From the NCBI GenBank assembly GCA_029961685.1, contig JARWKL010000008.1, positions 11,999,981-12,063,980 on the forward strand: a stretch of DNA of 64,000 nucleotides, read 5' to 3'. A program made the translations under genes and the position numbers. This DNA is from Aristolochia californica. Its lineage: Eukaryota; Streptophyta; Magnoliopsida; Piperales; Aristolochiaceae. This document shows positions 1-13,100 of the stretch, one piece after another (the first letter of the stretch is position 1; the number at the start of each line of letters is the position of its first letter). The notes beneath the pieces were generated by a model. That model was not told where the DNA came from. It saw nothing but the letters and a program-made list of their open reading frames with translations, and searched no databases.

Positions 1-3000
1 CAAGAAAACTGGGAGAGAGAAAAAACTCAAGTTTGAAAAACAAAATTGAATATCCAAAATTGAAATGCACAAATGCTGAGAGAGATAATTCCAAAAGTAT
101 CTGGGATTTTTTTGGTCCGCATTTTCTAAAATAGGCAACAAGTGGGTTGTTTGGCTTTGGTAAATATCTCACCGCACGTTAACTTGAGAATTTTAATTCT
201 TTCTACTACTTGAAATTTTTTGTTGTTTAGGTCATTTGCATCTTCAACATGTTTCTAGCACGCATATCCTCCGCATTTAAAATAAGTTAGGATCAATTAG
301 GAATCTCTTTCTTATAAAATTCCACCAAGCTATCTGGGGTAGTACTAGTGGAATTTCCCCAACGTGGATAAAAAAACATTGGTGTTCATTTTTAGTGTGT
401 GAAAATTAACTTTCTTCACTCACATTTATTATAGTTTTCAAATTATTTTGCATACATAAACTCTAAAATTTCCATTTTGTTGTGATCTATATTTGCCTTA
501 TCTTTTTGTTTACAAGAAAACTGGGAGAGAGAAAAAACTCAATTTTGAAAAAAAAAATTGAACATCAGAAATGGAAATGCCCAAATGTTGTGGGAGAGAT
601 AATTCTAAAATGTATCTATGATTTTTTAGGTCCGCTTTTTGTAAAATAGGCAAAAACTGGGTTGTTTGGCTCTAGTAAATATCCCACCGCATGTTAACTT
701 GAGAATTCTAATTCTTTCTACTCCTTGAAATTTTTGGATCATTAGGTCATCTGCATCATCAACATGTTTCTGGCATGCATATCCACCACATTTAAAACAT
801 GTTAGGATCAATTAGGAATCTCTTTCTTATAAAATTCCACCAAGCTATCTGGAGTTGTACTAGTGGAATTTCCCCAAAATGGATAACAAAACTTTGGTGT
901 TCATTTTTAGTGCATGAAAATAACTTTCTTTACTCACATTTATTATAGTATTCAAATTCTTTTCCATACATAAACTCAAAAATTTCCATTTTGTTGTGAT
1001 CTATATTTTCCTTATCTTTTTGTTTACAAGAAAACTGGGAGAGTGAAAAAACTCAAGTTTCAAAAAAAAAAATTGAACATCCAAAATGAAATTGCACAAA
1101 TGCTGAGAGAGATAATTCCAAAAAGTATCTGTGATTTTTAAGGTCCGCTTTTTTTAAAATAGGCAAAAAGTTGGTTGTTTGGCTCTGGTAAATATCCCAC
1201 CGCATGTTAACATGAGAATTTAAATTCTTTCTACTCCTTGAAATTTTTGGATCATTAGGTCATCTGCATCTTTAACATGTTTCTGGCTTGCATATCCCCT
1301 ACATTTCCCCAACGTGGATAACAAAACTTTGGTGTTCAGTTTTAGTGCGTGAAAATAACTTCTTCACTCACATTTATTATTGTTTTCGAATTCTTTATCT
1401 TACATAAGGAGAGTGAAAAAACTCAAGTTTGAAAAAAAAAATTGAACGTCAAAATTTGGAATGCATAAATACTGAGAGCGATAATTCCAAAACGTATCTG
1501 TGATTTTTTAGGTCTATTTTTTTGTAAAATAGGCAAAAAGAGGGTTGTTTGGCTCTTGTAAATATCCCACCGGACGTTCACAGGAGAATTTTAATTCTTT
1601 CTACTCCTTGAAATTTTTGGATCATTAGGTCATCTGCATCTTCAACATGTTTCTGGTGTGCATATCCCCCACATTTAAAACATGTTAGGATCAATTAGGA
1701 ATCTCTTTCTAATAAAATTCCACCAAGCTTTCTGTTGTTGTGCTAGTGGAATTTCCCCAACGTGGATACCAAACTTTGGTGTTCATTTTTATTGCATGAA
1801 AATAACTTTCTTCATTCACATTTATTATTTTTTCAAATTTGTTTTGCATTCATAAACTCTAAAATTTCCATTTTGTTGTGATCTATATTTGCCTTATCTT
1901 TTGGTTTATGAGAAAACTGGGAGAGAGAAAAAACTCAAGTTTGAAAAAAAAAATTGAACATGCAAAATGGAAATGCACAAATGCAGAGTGAGATAATTCC
2001 AAAAAATATTTGGGATTTTTTTGGTCCGCTTTTTGTAAAATTGCCAAAAAAAGTGGGTTGTTTGGCTCTGGTAAATATCCCACCGCACGTTAACTTGAGA
2101 ATTTTAATTCTTTCTACTCCTTGAAATTTTTGGATCTTTATAGGTCATCTGCGTCTTCAACATGTTTCTGTCGCGCATATCCTCCACATTTAAAATAAGT
2201 TAGGATCAATTAGGAATATCTTTCTTATAAAATTCCACCAAGCTATCTCGGTTTGTACAAGTGGAATTTCCCCAACGTGGATAACAAAACTTTGGTGTTC
2301 ATTTTTAGTGCGTGAAAATATTTTCTTTACTCACATTTCGTATTGTTTTCATATTATTTTGCATACATAAACTCTAAAATTTCCATTTTGTTGTGATCTA
2401 TATTTGCCTTATCTTTTTGTTTACAAGAAAACTAGGAGAGTGAAAAAACTCAAGTTTGAAAAAAAAATTGTACATCCAAAATGGAAATGCACAGATGCTG
2501 AGAGAAATAACTCCAAAAAGTATCTGTGACTTTTTGGGTCCGCTTTTTCTAAAATAGGCAAAAAGTGGGTTGTATGGCTCTGGTAAATATCCCACCGCAC
2601 GTTAACTTGAGAATTATAATTCTTAGTACTCCTTGAAATTTTTTTATCTTTAGGTCATCTGCATCTTCAACATGTTTCTGGCACTCATATCCTCCACATT
2701 TAAAATAAGTTAGGATCAATTCGGAATCTCTTTCTAATAAAATTCCACCAAGCTTTCTGAGGTAGAAATAGTTGAATTTCCCCAACGTGGATAACAAAAC
2801 TTTGGTGTTCATTTTTAGTGCATGAAAATAACTTTCTTCACTCACATTTATTATAGTTTTCAAATTCTGTTGCATAAATAAACTCTAAAATTTCTATTTT
2901 GTTGTGATCTATATTTGCCTAATCTTTTTGTTTACGAGAAAACTGGGAGAGAGAAAAAACTCAAGTTTGAAAAAAAAATTGAAATTCCTAAATGGAGTGC

Positions 3001-3665
3001 ACAAATGCTGAGAGAGATATTTCCAAAAAGTATCAGGGATTTTTTAGGTCCGCTTTTTGTAAAATAGGGAAAAAGTAGGTTGTTCGGCTCTGGTAAATAT
3101 CCCACCGCACGTTAACTTGAGAGTTTTAATTCTTTCTACTCAAAATTTTTGGATCTTTAGGTCATCTGCATCTTCATCATGTTTCTGACACGTATATCCT
3201 CCACATTTAAAATAAGCTAGGATCAAATGGGAATCTCTTTCTTATAAAATTCCACCAAGCTATCTGGGGTAGTAATAGTTGAATTTCCCCAACGTGAATA
3301 ACAAAACTTTCGGGTTCATTTTAAGTGCGTGAAAATAACTTTCTTAACTCCCATTTATTATAGTTTTCAAATTCTTTTGCTTACATAAACTCTTAAATTT
3401 CCATTTTGTAGTGATCTATATTTGCCTTTTCTTTTTGTTTACGAGAAAACTGGGAGAGTGAAAAAACTCAAGTTAGAAAAAAAAATTTGAACATCAAAAA
3501 TTTAAATGCACAAATGCTGAGAGACATAATTCCAAAATGTATTTGTGATTTTTTAGGTCGGGTTTTTGTAAAATAGGCAAAACGAGGGTTGTTTTGCTCT
3601 GGTAAATATCCCACCGCAAACTAACTTGAGAATTTTAATTCTTTCTACTCCTTGAAATTTTTGGA
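1..3665. repeat. Subfamily A block of the satellite
   Basis: Monomer starts: 508, 1022, one start lost in a deletion, 1904, 2419, 2930, 3437; the window opens inside a monomer that began about 5 bases upstream. Spacing is mostly 507-515 bp. Copies here share linked variants that are rare or absent further on: TTCTTTCTACTCC instead of TTTTTTCTACTCC, GTCATCTGC instead of GTCATTTGC, six A instead of five in GTGAAAAAACTCAAG, TTAGGAATCTC instead of TAGAAATCTC, ATAACTTTCTTC instead of ATAATTTTCTTC, and AAATTTCCATTTTG instead of AAATTTTCATTTTG. The set stops abruptly at about 3,666. I read this block as an older or separately homogenised subfamily. Confidence 0.85.
1022..1903. repeat. Two subfamily A monomers shortened by two deletions
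   Basis: The distance between recognisable monomer starts is 882 bp instead of about 1,025. The first gap is at 1,301-1,310, where ACATTT runs straight into CCCCAACGTGG; about 78 bp between two ATTT sequences are missing, consistent with a short-homology deletion. The second is at about 1,407, where TACATAA runs straight into GGAGAGTG; about 64 bp including the next GTTTACGAG are missing. Together they account for the shortfall. Confidence 0.8.
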
Positions 3666-3795
3666 TCTGCGATTTTTTAGTCCAGTATTTTTAAAATAGG
3701 CAAAAAGTGGGTTGTTTGGCTCTAGTAAATATCCCACCACTCGTTAACCTGTGAATTTTAATTTTTTCTACTCCCCTAAATTTTTGGATCATTAG
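3540..3795. repeat. Out-of-register fusion of subfamilies A and B with a 124-bp duplication
   Basis: The monomer starting at 3437 is 634 bp long, 124 more than normal. It runs normally to TTTTTGGATCT at about 3,665, then returns to GCGATTTTTTAG, a point about 125 bp earlier in the monomer. The segment from GATTTTTTAGGTC to TTTTTGGATC is therefore present twice (3,546-3,665 and 3,669-3,790). Left of the joint the sequence carries subfamily A variants (six A in GTGAAAAAACTC, TTCTTTCTACTCC). Right of it the sequence carries subfamily B variants (TTTTTTCTACTCC, GTCATTTGC, ATAATTTTCTTC). The two parents share ATCT at the joint. This looks like an unequal exchange between two subfamilies. Confidence 0.85.
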
Positions 3796-6700
3796 GTCAT
3801 TTGCATGTTCAACATGTTTCTGGCATGCATATCCACCAAATTTAAAACATGTTAAGAGTAATTTGAAATCTCTTTCTTATAAAATTCCACCAAGCTATCT
3901 GGGGTTGTACTAGTGGAATTTACCCAAAGTACATAACAAAACTTTGGTGTTCATTTTTAGTGCGTGAAAATAATTTTCTTCTTCCACATTTGTTATAGTA
4001 TGCAAATTCTTTTGCATACATAAACTCTAAAATTTTCATTATGTTGTGATCTATATTTGCCGTTCTTTTTGTTTACGTGAAAACAGGGAGAGAGAAAAAC
4101 TCAATTTTGAAAAAAAAAATTGAACATCCAAAATGGAAATGCACAAATGCTGAGAGAGATAATTCCAAAAAGTATCTGTGATTTTTTAGGTCCGATTTTT
4201 GTAAAATAGGCAAAAAGTGGGTTGTTTGGCTCTGGTAAATATCCCACCGCACGTTAACTTGAGAATTTTAATTTTTTCTACTCCTTGAAATTTTTTGATC
4301 ATTAGGTCATTTGCATCTTCAACATGTTTCTGGCATGCATATCCACCACATTTAAAACTTGTTAGGATGAATTAGAAATCTATTTCTAATAAAATTTCAT
4401 CAAGTATCTCGGGTTGTACTAGTGGAATTTTCCCAACGTGGATAACAAAACTTTGTTGTTCATTTTTAGTCCGTGAAAATAATTTTCTTCATTCACTCTT
4501 CATCTTGTTGTGATCTATACTTTCCTTATCTTTTTGTTTACGAGAAAACTAGGACAGTGAAAAACTCAAGTTTGAAAAAAAAATTGAACATCCAAAATGG
4601 AAATTAATCAAATGCTAAGAGAGATAATTCCAAAAAGTGTCTGTGATTTTTTAGGTCCGCTTTTTGTAAAATAGCCAAAAAGTGGGTTGTTTGGCACAGG
4701 TAAATATCCCACCGCACGTTAACTTGAGATTTTTAATTTTTTTTACTCCTAGAATTTTTTGGATCATTAGGTCATTTGCATCTTCAACATTTTTCTGGCT
4801 TGCCCATCCACTACATTTAAAACAAGTTAGGATCAATTAGAAATCTCTTTCTTATAAAATTCCCCAAGCTATCTTGGGTTGTACTAGTGGAATTTCCCCA
4901 TCGTGGATAACTAAAATTTGGTGTTCATTTTAAGTGCGCTAAAATAATTTTCATCATTCACATTTATTATAGTTTTCAAATTCTTTTGCATACATAAACT
5001 CTCAAATTTTCATTTTGGTGTCATCTATATTTGGCTTATCTTTTTGTTTACGAGAAAACTGGGAGAGTGAAAAACTCAAGTTTGGAAAAAAAAAATTGAA
5101 CATCCAAAATGGAAATGCACAAATGCTGACAGTGATAATTCCAAAATGTATCTGTGATATTTTAGGTCCGCTTTTTTTAAAATAGGCAAAAAGTGGGTTG
5201 TTTGGTTTGTAGTAAATATCCCACCGAACGTTAACTTGAGAATTTTAATTTTTTCTATTCGAAATTTTTTAATCATTAGGTCATTTGCATCTTATACATG
5301 TTTCTGGCATGCATATCCACCACATTTAAAACATGTTAGGATCAATTAGAAATCTCTTTCTTATAAAATTGCACCAAGTTATCTTGGGGTTGTACTAGTG
5401 GAATTTCCCCATCGTGGATAACAAAACTTTGGTGTTCATTTTAAGTGCGAGAAAATAATTTTCTTTACTCACATTTATTATAGTTTTCAAATTCTTTTGC
5501 ATACATAAACTCTAAAATTTTCATTTTGATGTAATCTATATTTGCCTTATCTTTTTGCTTACGAGAAAACTAGGAGAGTGAAAAACTCAAGTTTAAAAAA
5601 AAAATTGAACATCCAAAATGGAAATGCACAAATGCTGAGAGAGATAATTCCAAAAAGTCTCTATAATTTTTTAGGTTCGCTTGTTGTAAAATAGGCAAAA
5701 AGTGGGTTGTTTGGCTCTGGTAAATATTCCACCATACGTTAACTTGAGAATTTTAATTTTTTTGACTCCTTGAAATTTTTGGATCATTAGATCATTTGCA
5801 TCTTCGACATGTTTCTGCATGCATATCCACCACATTTAAAACATGTTAGGATCAATTAGAAATCTCTTTCTTATAAAATTCCACCAAGCCATCGGGGGTT
5901 GTACTAGTGGAAATTCCCCAATGTGGATAACAAAACTTTGGTGTTTATTTTTAGTGCGTGACAATAATTTTCTTCACTCACATTTATTATAGTTTTCAAA
6001 TTCTTTTGCATACATAAACTCTAAAATTTTGATTTTGTTGTGATCTATATTTGCCTTATCTTTTTGTTTACAAGAAAACTGGAAGAGTGAAAAACTCAAG
6101 TTTGAAAAAAAAAAATTGAACATCAAAAATGGAAATGCATAAATGCTTAGAGAGATAATTCCAAAAAGTATCTGTGGTTTTTTAGGTTCGTTATTTTTAA
6201 GATAGCAAAAAAGTGGGTTTTATGGCTCTGGTAAATATCCCACCGCACGTTAACTTGAGAATTTTAATTTTTTCTACTCGTTGAAATTTTTGGATCATTA
6301 GGTCATTTGTGTCTTCAACATGTTTATGGCATGCATATCCACCACATTTAAAAAATTTTAGGATCAATTAGAAATCTCTATCTTATAAAATTTCACCAAG
6401 CTATCTGTGGATGTACTAGTGGAATTTCCCCAACGTGGATAACTAAAGTTTGGTGTTCATTTTTAGAGCGTGAAAATAATTTTCGTCACTCACATTTATT
6501 ATAGTTTTGAAATTCTTTTGCATACATAAACTCTAAAATTTTCATTTTTTTGTGATCTATATTTGCCTTATCTTTTTATTTACTAGAAAACTGGGTTAGA
6601 GAAAAACTCAATTTTTTTTAAAAAAAATTGAACATCCAAAATGGAAGTGCACAAATGCTGAGAGGGATAATTCCTAAAATTATATATGAATTTTTAGGTG

Positions 6701-7487
6701 CGCTTTTTGTAAAATAGGCAAAAAGAGGGTTGTGTGACTCTGCTAAATATCCCACCGCATATTAACTTCAGAATTTTAATTTTTTCTACTCCATGAAATT
6801 TTTGGATCATTAGGTCATTTGCATCTTCAACATGTTTCTGGCATGCATATCTACCAGATTTAAAGCATGTTAGGATCAATTAGAAATTTCTTTCTTATAA
6901 AATTCCACCAAGCGATTTGGGGTTGAACAAGTGGAATTTCCCCAACGTGGATAACAAAAGTTTGGTGTTCATTTTTAGTGCGTGAAAATAATTTTCTTCA
7001 CTTATATTTATTATAGTTTTCAAATTATTTTACATACATAAACTCTAAAATTTTCATTTTGTTGTGATCTTTATTTGCCTTATCTTTTTGTTTAAGAGAA
7101 AACTGGGAGAGTGAAAAACTCAAGTTTGAAAAAAAAAATTGAACATCCAAAATGGAAATGCACAAAATCTGAGAGAGATAATTCCAAAAAGTATCTGTGA
7201 TTTGTTAGGTCCGCTTTTTGTAAAATAGGAAAAAGGTGGGTTGTTTGGCTCTGGTAAGTATCCCATCGCACGTTAACTTGAGAGTTTAAATTTTTTCTAC
7301 TCCTTGAAATTTTTGGATCATTAGTCATTTGCATCTTATACATGTTTCTGGCATGCATATGCACCACATTTAAAACATGTTAGGATCAATTAGAAATCTC
7401 TTTCTTATAAAATTCCACCAAGCTATCTGGGGTTTTACTAGTGGAATTTCCGCAACGTGGATAACAAAACTTTGGTGTTCATTTTTA
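3666..7487. repeat. Subfamily B block P1, related to 24.2-28.1 kb
   Basis: Monomer starts: 4071, 4537, 5047, 5557, 6067, 6578, 7090. Copy-specific variants recur about 20.3-21.4 kb downstream in the same order. TTTACCCAAAG and GTTTACGTGAAAACAGGG (4,071) match 24,383. AACATTTTTCTGG with CCACTACATTT and TCATCATTCAC (4,537) match 25,917. GCATCTTATACATG and CCCCATCGTGGATAAC with GTGCGAGAAAATA (5.3-5.5 kb) match 26.7-26.8 kb. TTTGTGTCTTCAAC and AACTAAAGTTTGG (6.3-6.5 kb) match 27.2-27.5 kb. GAAGTGCACAAATG (6,640) matches 27,690. The shared order indicates an old segmental copy. The distance from 4537, 5047 and 5557 to their partners is about 42 monomers. Confidence 0.7.
4485..4512. repeat. 44-bp deletion within a monomer
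   Basis: The monomer starting at 4071 is 466 bp long. CATTCACTC is followed almost directly by CATCTTGTTGTGATC, so the segment that normally holds ATTTATTATAG and CATACATAAACTC is missing. The homologous copy at 24,383 keeps this segment, so the loss is private to this copy. Confidence 0.75.
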
Positions 7488-10400
7488 GTGCATAGAAATA
7501 ATTGTCTTCACTCACATTTATTATAGTTTTCAAATTCTTTTGCATACATAAACTCTAAAATTTCATTTTATTGTGATCAACATTTGCTTGATCTTTTTGT
7601 TTACGAGAAAACTAGGAGAGTGAAAAAAAAATTGAACATCCAAAATGGAAATGCACAAATGCTGAGAGAGATAATTCCAAAAATTATCTGTGATTTTTAG
7701 GTCCGCTTTTTGTAAAATTGGTAAAAAGTGGGTTGTTTGGCTCTGGTATATATCAAACCGCACGTTAACTGGAGAATTTTAATTTTTTCTACTCTTTGAA
7801 ATTTTTTTATCATTAGGTCATTTGCATCTTCAACATGTTTCTGGCTTGCATATCCACCACATTTAAAACATGTTAGGATCAATTAAAAATCTCTTTCTTA
7901 TAAAATTCCACCAAGCTATCTGGGGTAGAACTAGTGGAATTTCCCCAACACGGGTAACAAAACTTTGGTGTTCATTTTTAGTGGGTGAAAATATTTTTCT
8001 TCACACACATTTATTATAGTTTTCAAATTCTTTTACTTACATAAACTCTAAAATTTTCATTTTATTGTGATCTATATTTGTCTTTTCTTTTTCTTTTACG
8101 AGAAAACTGGGAGAGTGAAAAACTCAAGTTTGAAAAACAAAACTGAACATCTAAAATGGAAATGCACAAATGCTGAGAGAGATAATTCCAAAAACAATCT
8201 GTGATTTTTTAGGTCTGCATTTTGTCAAATAGGCAAAAAGTGGGTTGTTTGGCTCTGGTAAATATCCCACCGCACGTTAACTTGAGAATTTTAATTTTTT
8301 CTACTCCCTTAAATTTTTGGATCATTAGGTCATTTACATGTTCAACATGTTTCTGGCTTGCATATCAATCACATTTGAAACATGATAGGATCAATTAGAA
8401 ATCTCTTTCTTAGAAAATTCCACCAAGCTATCTGGGGTTGTGCTTGGGAAATTTCCCCAACGTGGACAAAAAACATTGGTGTTCATTTTAGTGGGTGAAA
8501 ATAATTTTCTTCAATCACATTTATTATAGTTTTCAAATTCTTTTGCATACATAAACTCTAAAATTTTCATTTTGTTGTGATCTATATTTGCCTTATCTTT
8601 TTGTTTAAGAGAAAACTGGGAGAGTGAAAAACTAAAGTTTGAAAAAAAAAATTGAGCATCCAAAATGGAAATGCACAAATGCTGAGAGAGATAATTCCAA
8701 AAAGTATCTGTGATTTATTAGGTCCGCTTTTTGTAAAATAGGCAAAAAGTGGGTTGTTTGGCTCCAGTAAATATCCCACCGCACGTTTACTTGAGTATTT
8801 TAATTTTTTCTACTCCTTGAAATTTTTGGATCATGAGGTCATTTGCATGTTCAACATGTTTCTGGCATGCATATCCACCACATTTAAAACATGTTAGGAT
8901 CAATTATAAATCTCTTTCTTAAAAAAATCCACCAAGCTATCTGCGGTTGTACTAGTGGAATTTCCCCAACGTGGATGACAAAACTTTGGTGTTCATATTT
9001 AGTGTGTGAAAATAATTTTCTTCACTCACATTTATTAATGTTTTTAAATTCTTTTGCGTGCATAAACTCTAAAATTTTCATTTTGTTGTGATCTATATTT
9101 GCCTTATCATTTTGTTTAGGAGAAAACTGGGTGAGTGAAAAACTCAAATTTGAAAAAAAAAAATTTGAACATCCAAAATAGAATTGCACAAATGCAGAGA
9201 GAGATAATTTCAAAAAGGATCTGTGATTTTTTGGGGCAAGTTTTTGAAAAATAGGAAAAAAGTGGGTTGTTTGGCTCTGGTAAATATCCCACCACACGTT
9301 AACTTGAGAATTTTAATTTTTTCTACTCGACATTATTGGATCTTTACATCATTTGCATCTTCAACATGTTTCTGGCATACATATCCACCACATTTAAAAC
9401 ATTTTAGGATCAATTAGAAATCTCTTTCTTGTAAAATTCCACCAAGTTATCTAGAGTTGTACTAATGGAATTTCCCCAACGTGGATAACTAAACTTTGGT
9501 GTTCTTTTTTAGAGTGTTAAAATAATTTTCGTCACTCACATTTATTCTAGTTTTCAAATTATTTTTCATTCATAAACTCTAAAATTTTCATTTTGTTGTG
9601 ATCTATATTTGCCTTCTCTTTTTGTTTACGAGAAAACTGGGAGTGTGAAAAACCCAAGTTTGAAAAAAAAAATTGAACGTCCAAAATGGAAATGCACAAA
9701 TGCTGAGAGAGATAATTCTAAAAAGTACCGGTGATTTTTTATGTCCGCTTTTTGTTAAATAGGCAAAAAGTGGGTTGTTTGGCTCTGGTAAATATTAACC
9801 GCACGTTAACTTGAGAATTTTAATTTTTTCTACTCCTTGAAATTTTTGGATAATTAGGTCATTTGCATCTTCAACATGTTTCTGGCATGTATATCCACCA
9901 CATTTAAAACATGTTAGGATCAATTAGAAATCTCTTTCTTATAAAATTCCCCCAAGCAATCTGGGGTTGTACTTGTGGAATTTCCCCAACGTGGATAACA
10001 AAACTTTGGTGTTCATTTCTAGTGCATGGAAATAATTTTCTTCACTCATATTTATTTTAGTTTTGCATACATAAACTCTAAAATTTTCATTTCGTTGTGA
10101 TTTATATTTGCGTTATATTTTTGTTTACGAGAAAACTGGGAGAGTGAAAAACTCAAGTTTGAAAACAAAAATTGAACATCCATAATGGAAATACACAAAT
10201 GCTAAGAGAGATAATTCCAAAAAGTAACTGTGATTTTCTAGGTCCGCTTTTTGTAAAATTGACAAAAAATGGCTTGTTTGGCTCTGGTAATTATACTATC
10301 GTACGTTAACTTGAGAATTTTAATTTTTTCTACTCCTTGAAATTTTTGGAGCATTAGGTCATTTGCATCTTCAACATGTTTCTTGCATGCATATCCACCA

Positions 10401-13100
10401 CATTTAAAACATGTTAGGATCAAGTAGAAATCCCTTTCTTATAACATTCCACCAAGCTATCTGGGGTTGTACTAGTGGAATTTCGGAAACGTGGATAACA
10501 AAACTTTGGTGTTCATTTTTAGTGCGTGAAAATATTTTTCTTCACTCACATTTATTATAGTTTTCAAATTCTTTTCCATACATAAACTCTAAAATTTTCA
10601 TTTTGTTGTGATCTATATTTACCTTATCTTTTTTTTAAGAGAAAACTGGGAGAGTGAAAAACTCAAATTGGAAAAAAAAAATTGAACATCCAAAATGGAT
10701 ATGCACAAATGCTGAGAGAGATAATTCCAAAAAGGATCCATGGTTTTTAAGGTCCACTTTTTGAAAAATAGGAAAACAGTGGGTTGTTTGTCTCTGGTAA
10801 TTATTTCACAACACGTTAACTTGAGAATTTTAATTTTTTCTACTCGAAATTTTTGAATCATTAGATCATTTGCATCTTCAACATGTTTCTGGCATGCATA
10901 TCCACCACATTTAAAACATGTTAGGATCAATTGGAAATCTCTTTCTTATAAAATTCCACAAGCTATCTGGAGTTGAACTAGTGGAATTTCCCCAACGTGG
11001 ATAACAAAACTTTGGTGTTCCTTTTTAGTGCGTGAAAATAATTTTCTTCATTCAAATTTATTATAGTTTTCAAATTCATTTGCATACATAAACTCTAAAA
11101 TTTTCATTTTGTTGTGATCTATATTTGCCTTATCTTTTTGTTTACGAGAAATCTGGGAGAGTGAAAAACACCAGTATGGGAAAAAAAATTGAACATCCAA
11201 AATGGTAATGTACAAATGCTGAGAGAGATAATTCCAAAAAGTATCTGTGATTTTTTAGGTCCGTTTTTTGTAAAATTGGGGAAAAGTGGGTTGTTTGGCT
11301 CTGGTAAATATTCGACCGCACGTTAACTTGAAAATTTTAATTTTTTCTACTCCATGAAATTTTTGGATCATTAGGTCACTTGCATCTTCAACATGTTTCT
11401 GGCATGCATATCCACCACATTTGAAACATGTTAGGATCAATTAGAAATCTCTTTCTTATAAAATTCCACCTAGCAATCTGGGGTAGTACTAGTGGAATTT
11501 CCCCAACATGGATAACAAAACTTAGGTGTACATTTTTAGCGCGTGAAAATAATTTTCTTCACTCACATTTATTATATTTTTCAAATTCTTTTGCATACAT
11601 AAACTCTAAAATTTTCATTTTGTTGTGATCTATATTTGCCTTATCTTTTTGTTTACGAGAAAATTGGGAGAGAGAAAAACTCAAGTTTGGAAAAAAAAAT
11701 ATTGAACATCCAAAATTGAAATGCACATATGCTGAGAGAGATAATTCCAAAAAGTATATGTGATGTTTTTAGGTCCGCTTTTTGTAAAATAGGCAAAATG
11801 TGGGTTGTTTGGCTCTGGCAAATATCCCACCGCACGTTAACTTGAGAATTTTAATTTTTTCTACTCCTTTAAATTTTTGGATCATTAGGTCATCTGCTTC
11901 TTCAACGTGTTTCTGGCATGCATATCCACCACATTTAAAACATATTAGGATCAATTAAAAATCTCTATCTTATAAAATTCCACAAAGCTATCTCGGGTGG
12001 TACCAGTGGAATTTCCCCAACGTGGATAACAAACCTTTGGTCTTCATTTTTAGTGCCAGAAAATAATTTTCTTCACTCACATTTATTATAGTTTTCAAAT
12101 TCTTTTGTATACATAAACTCTAAAATTCTCATTTTGTTGTGGTCTATATTTGCCTTATCTTTTTGTTTACGAGAAAATTGGGAGAGTGGAAAACTCAAGT
12201 TTGATAAAAAAAATTGAACATCTAAAATGGAAATGCACAAATGCTGAGAGAGATAATTCCAAAAAGTATATGTGATTTATTCGGTCCGCTTTTTGTAAAA
12301 TAGGCAAAAAGTGGGTTGTTTGGCTCCAGTAAATATCCCACCGCACGTTTACTAGAGAATTTTAATTTTTTCTACTCCTTGAATTTTTTGATCATTAGGT
12401 CATTTGCATCTTCGACATGTTTCTGGCATGCATATCCACCACATTTAAAACATGTTAAGATCAATTAAAAATCACTTTCTTATAAAAATACACCAAGCTA
12501 TCCGGGGTTGTACTAGTGGAATTTCCCCAACGTGGATAACAACACTTTCGTGTTCATTTTTAGTGCGTGAAAATAATTTCTTCACTCACATTTATTAAAG
12601 TTTTTAAACTCTTATGCATACATAAAGTCTAAAATTTTCAATATTTTGTGATCTATATTTTCCTTATCTTTTTGTTTACGAGAAAACTGGTAGAGTGAAA
12701 AACTCAAATTTGAAAAAAAAAATTGAACATCCAAAATAGAATTGCAAAAATGATGAGAGAGATAATTCCAAAAAGGATCCGTGATTTTTTGGGTCCACTT
12801 TTCCAAAAATAGGAAAAAAGTGGGTTGTTTGGCTCTGGTAAATATCCCACCGCATTAACTTGAGAACTTTTATTTTTCTACTCGAAATTTTTGGATCTTT
12901 AGGTCATTTGCTTCTTCAACATATTTCTGGCATGCATATCCACCATATTTAAAACTTGTTTGGATCAATTAGAAATCTCTTTGTTATAAAATTACACCAA
13001 GCTATCTGGGGTTGTACTAGTGGAATTTCCCCAACGTGGATAACAAAACTTTGGTGTTCTTTTTTTGTGCATCAAAATAATTTTCTTCACTCACATTTAT
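7488..13100. repeat. Segmental copy Q1 (eleven monomers), paired with 14.08-18.7 kb
   Basis: Monomer starts: 7599, 8094, 8603, 9114, 9624, 10123, 10633, 11140, 11651, 12165, 12674. The block shares many private variants with 14,081-18,700: GTGCATAGAAATAATTGTC (7,488 and 14,081), GTCTGCATTTTGTC (8,213 and 14,824), CAATTATAAATC (about 8,910 and 16,020), GGAGTGTGAAAAACCCAAG (9.64 and 16.76 kb), AATATTAACCGC (9.79 and 16.91 kb), a deletion giving TTTTAGTTTTGCATAC (10.05 and 17.17 kb), CTCAAATTGG (10.66 and 17.78 kb), and AAAAATACACCAAG (12,484 and 18,069). The monomer at 7599 has its own loss of about 13 bp (AACTCAAGTTTG absent at 7,625), which the partner copy lacks. Confidence 0.85.

Noticed and set aside
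11255..11440. Recurrent minus-strand reading frame of about 61 codons with a CFKCGG-type Cys pattern, seen in dozens of monomers (for example also 30243-30428, 36238-36423, 59499-59684)
   Set aside because: It spans a fixed piece of the monomer (about positions 118-301), the usual start is TTG rather than ATG, and many copies are broken by frameshifts or stops. It recurs only because the DNA recurs. The Cys spacing is not a standard zinc-knuckle.
11428..11628. Recurrent plus-strand reading frame of about 66 codons beginning ATGTTAGGATC
   Set aside because: Again a fixed segment of the monomer, overlapping the minus-strand frame, low in complexity, disrupted in most copies and with no recognisable domain.
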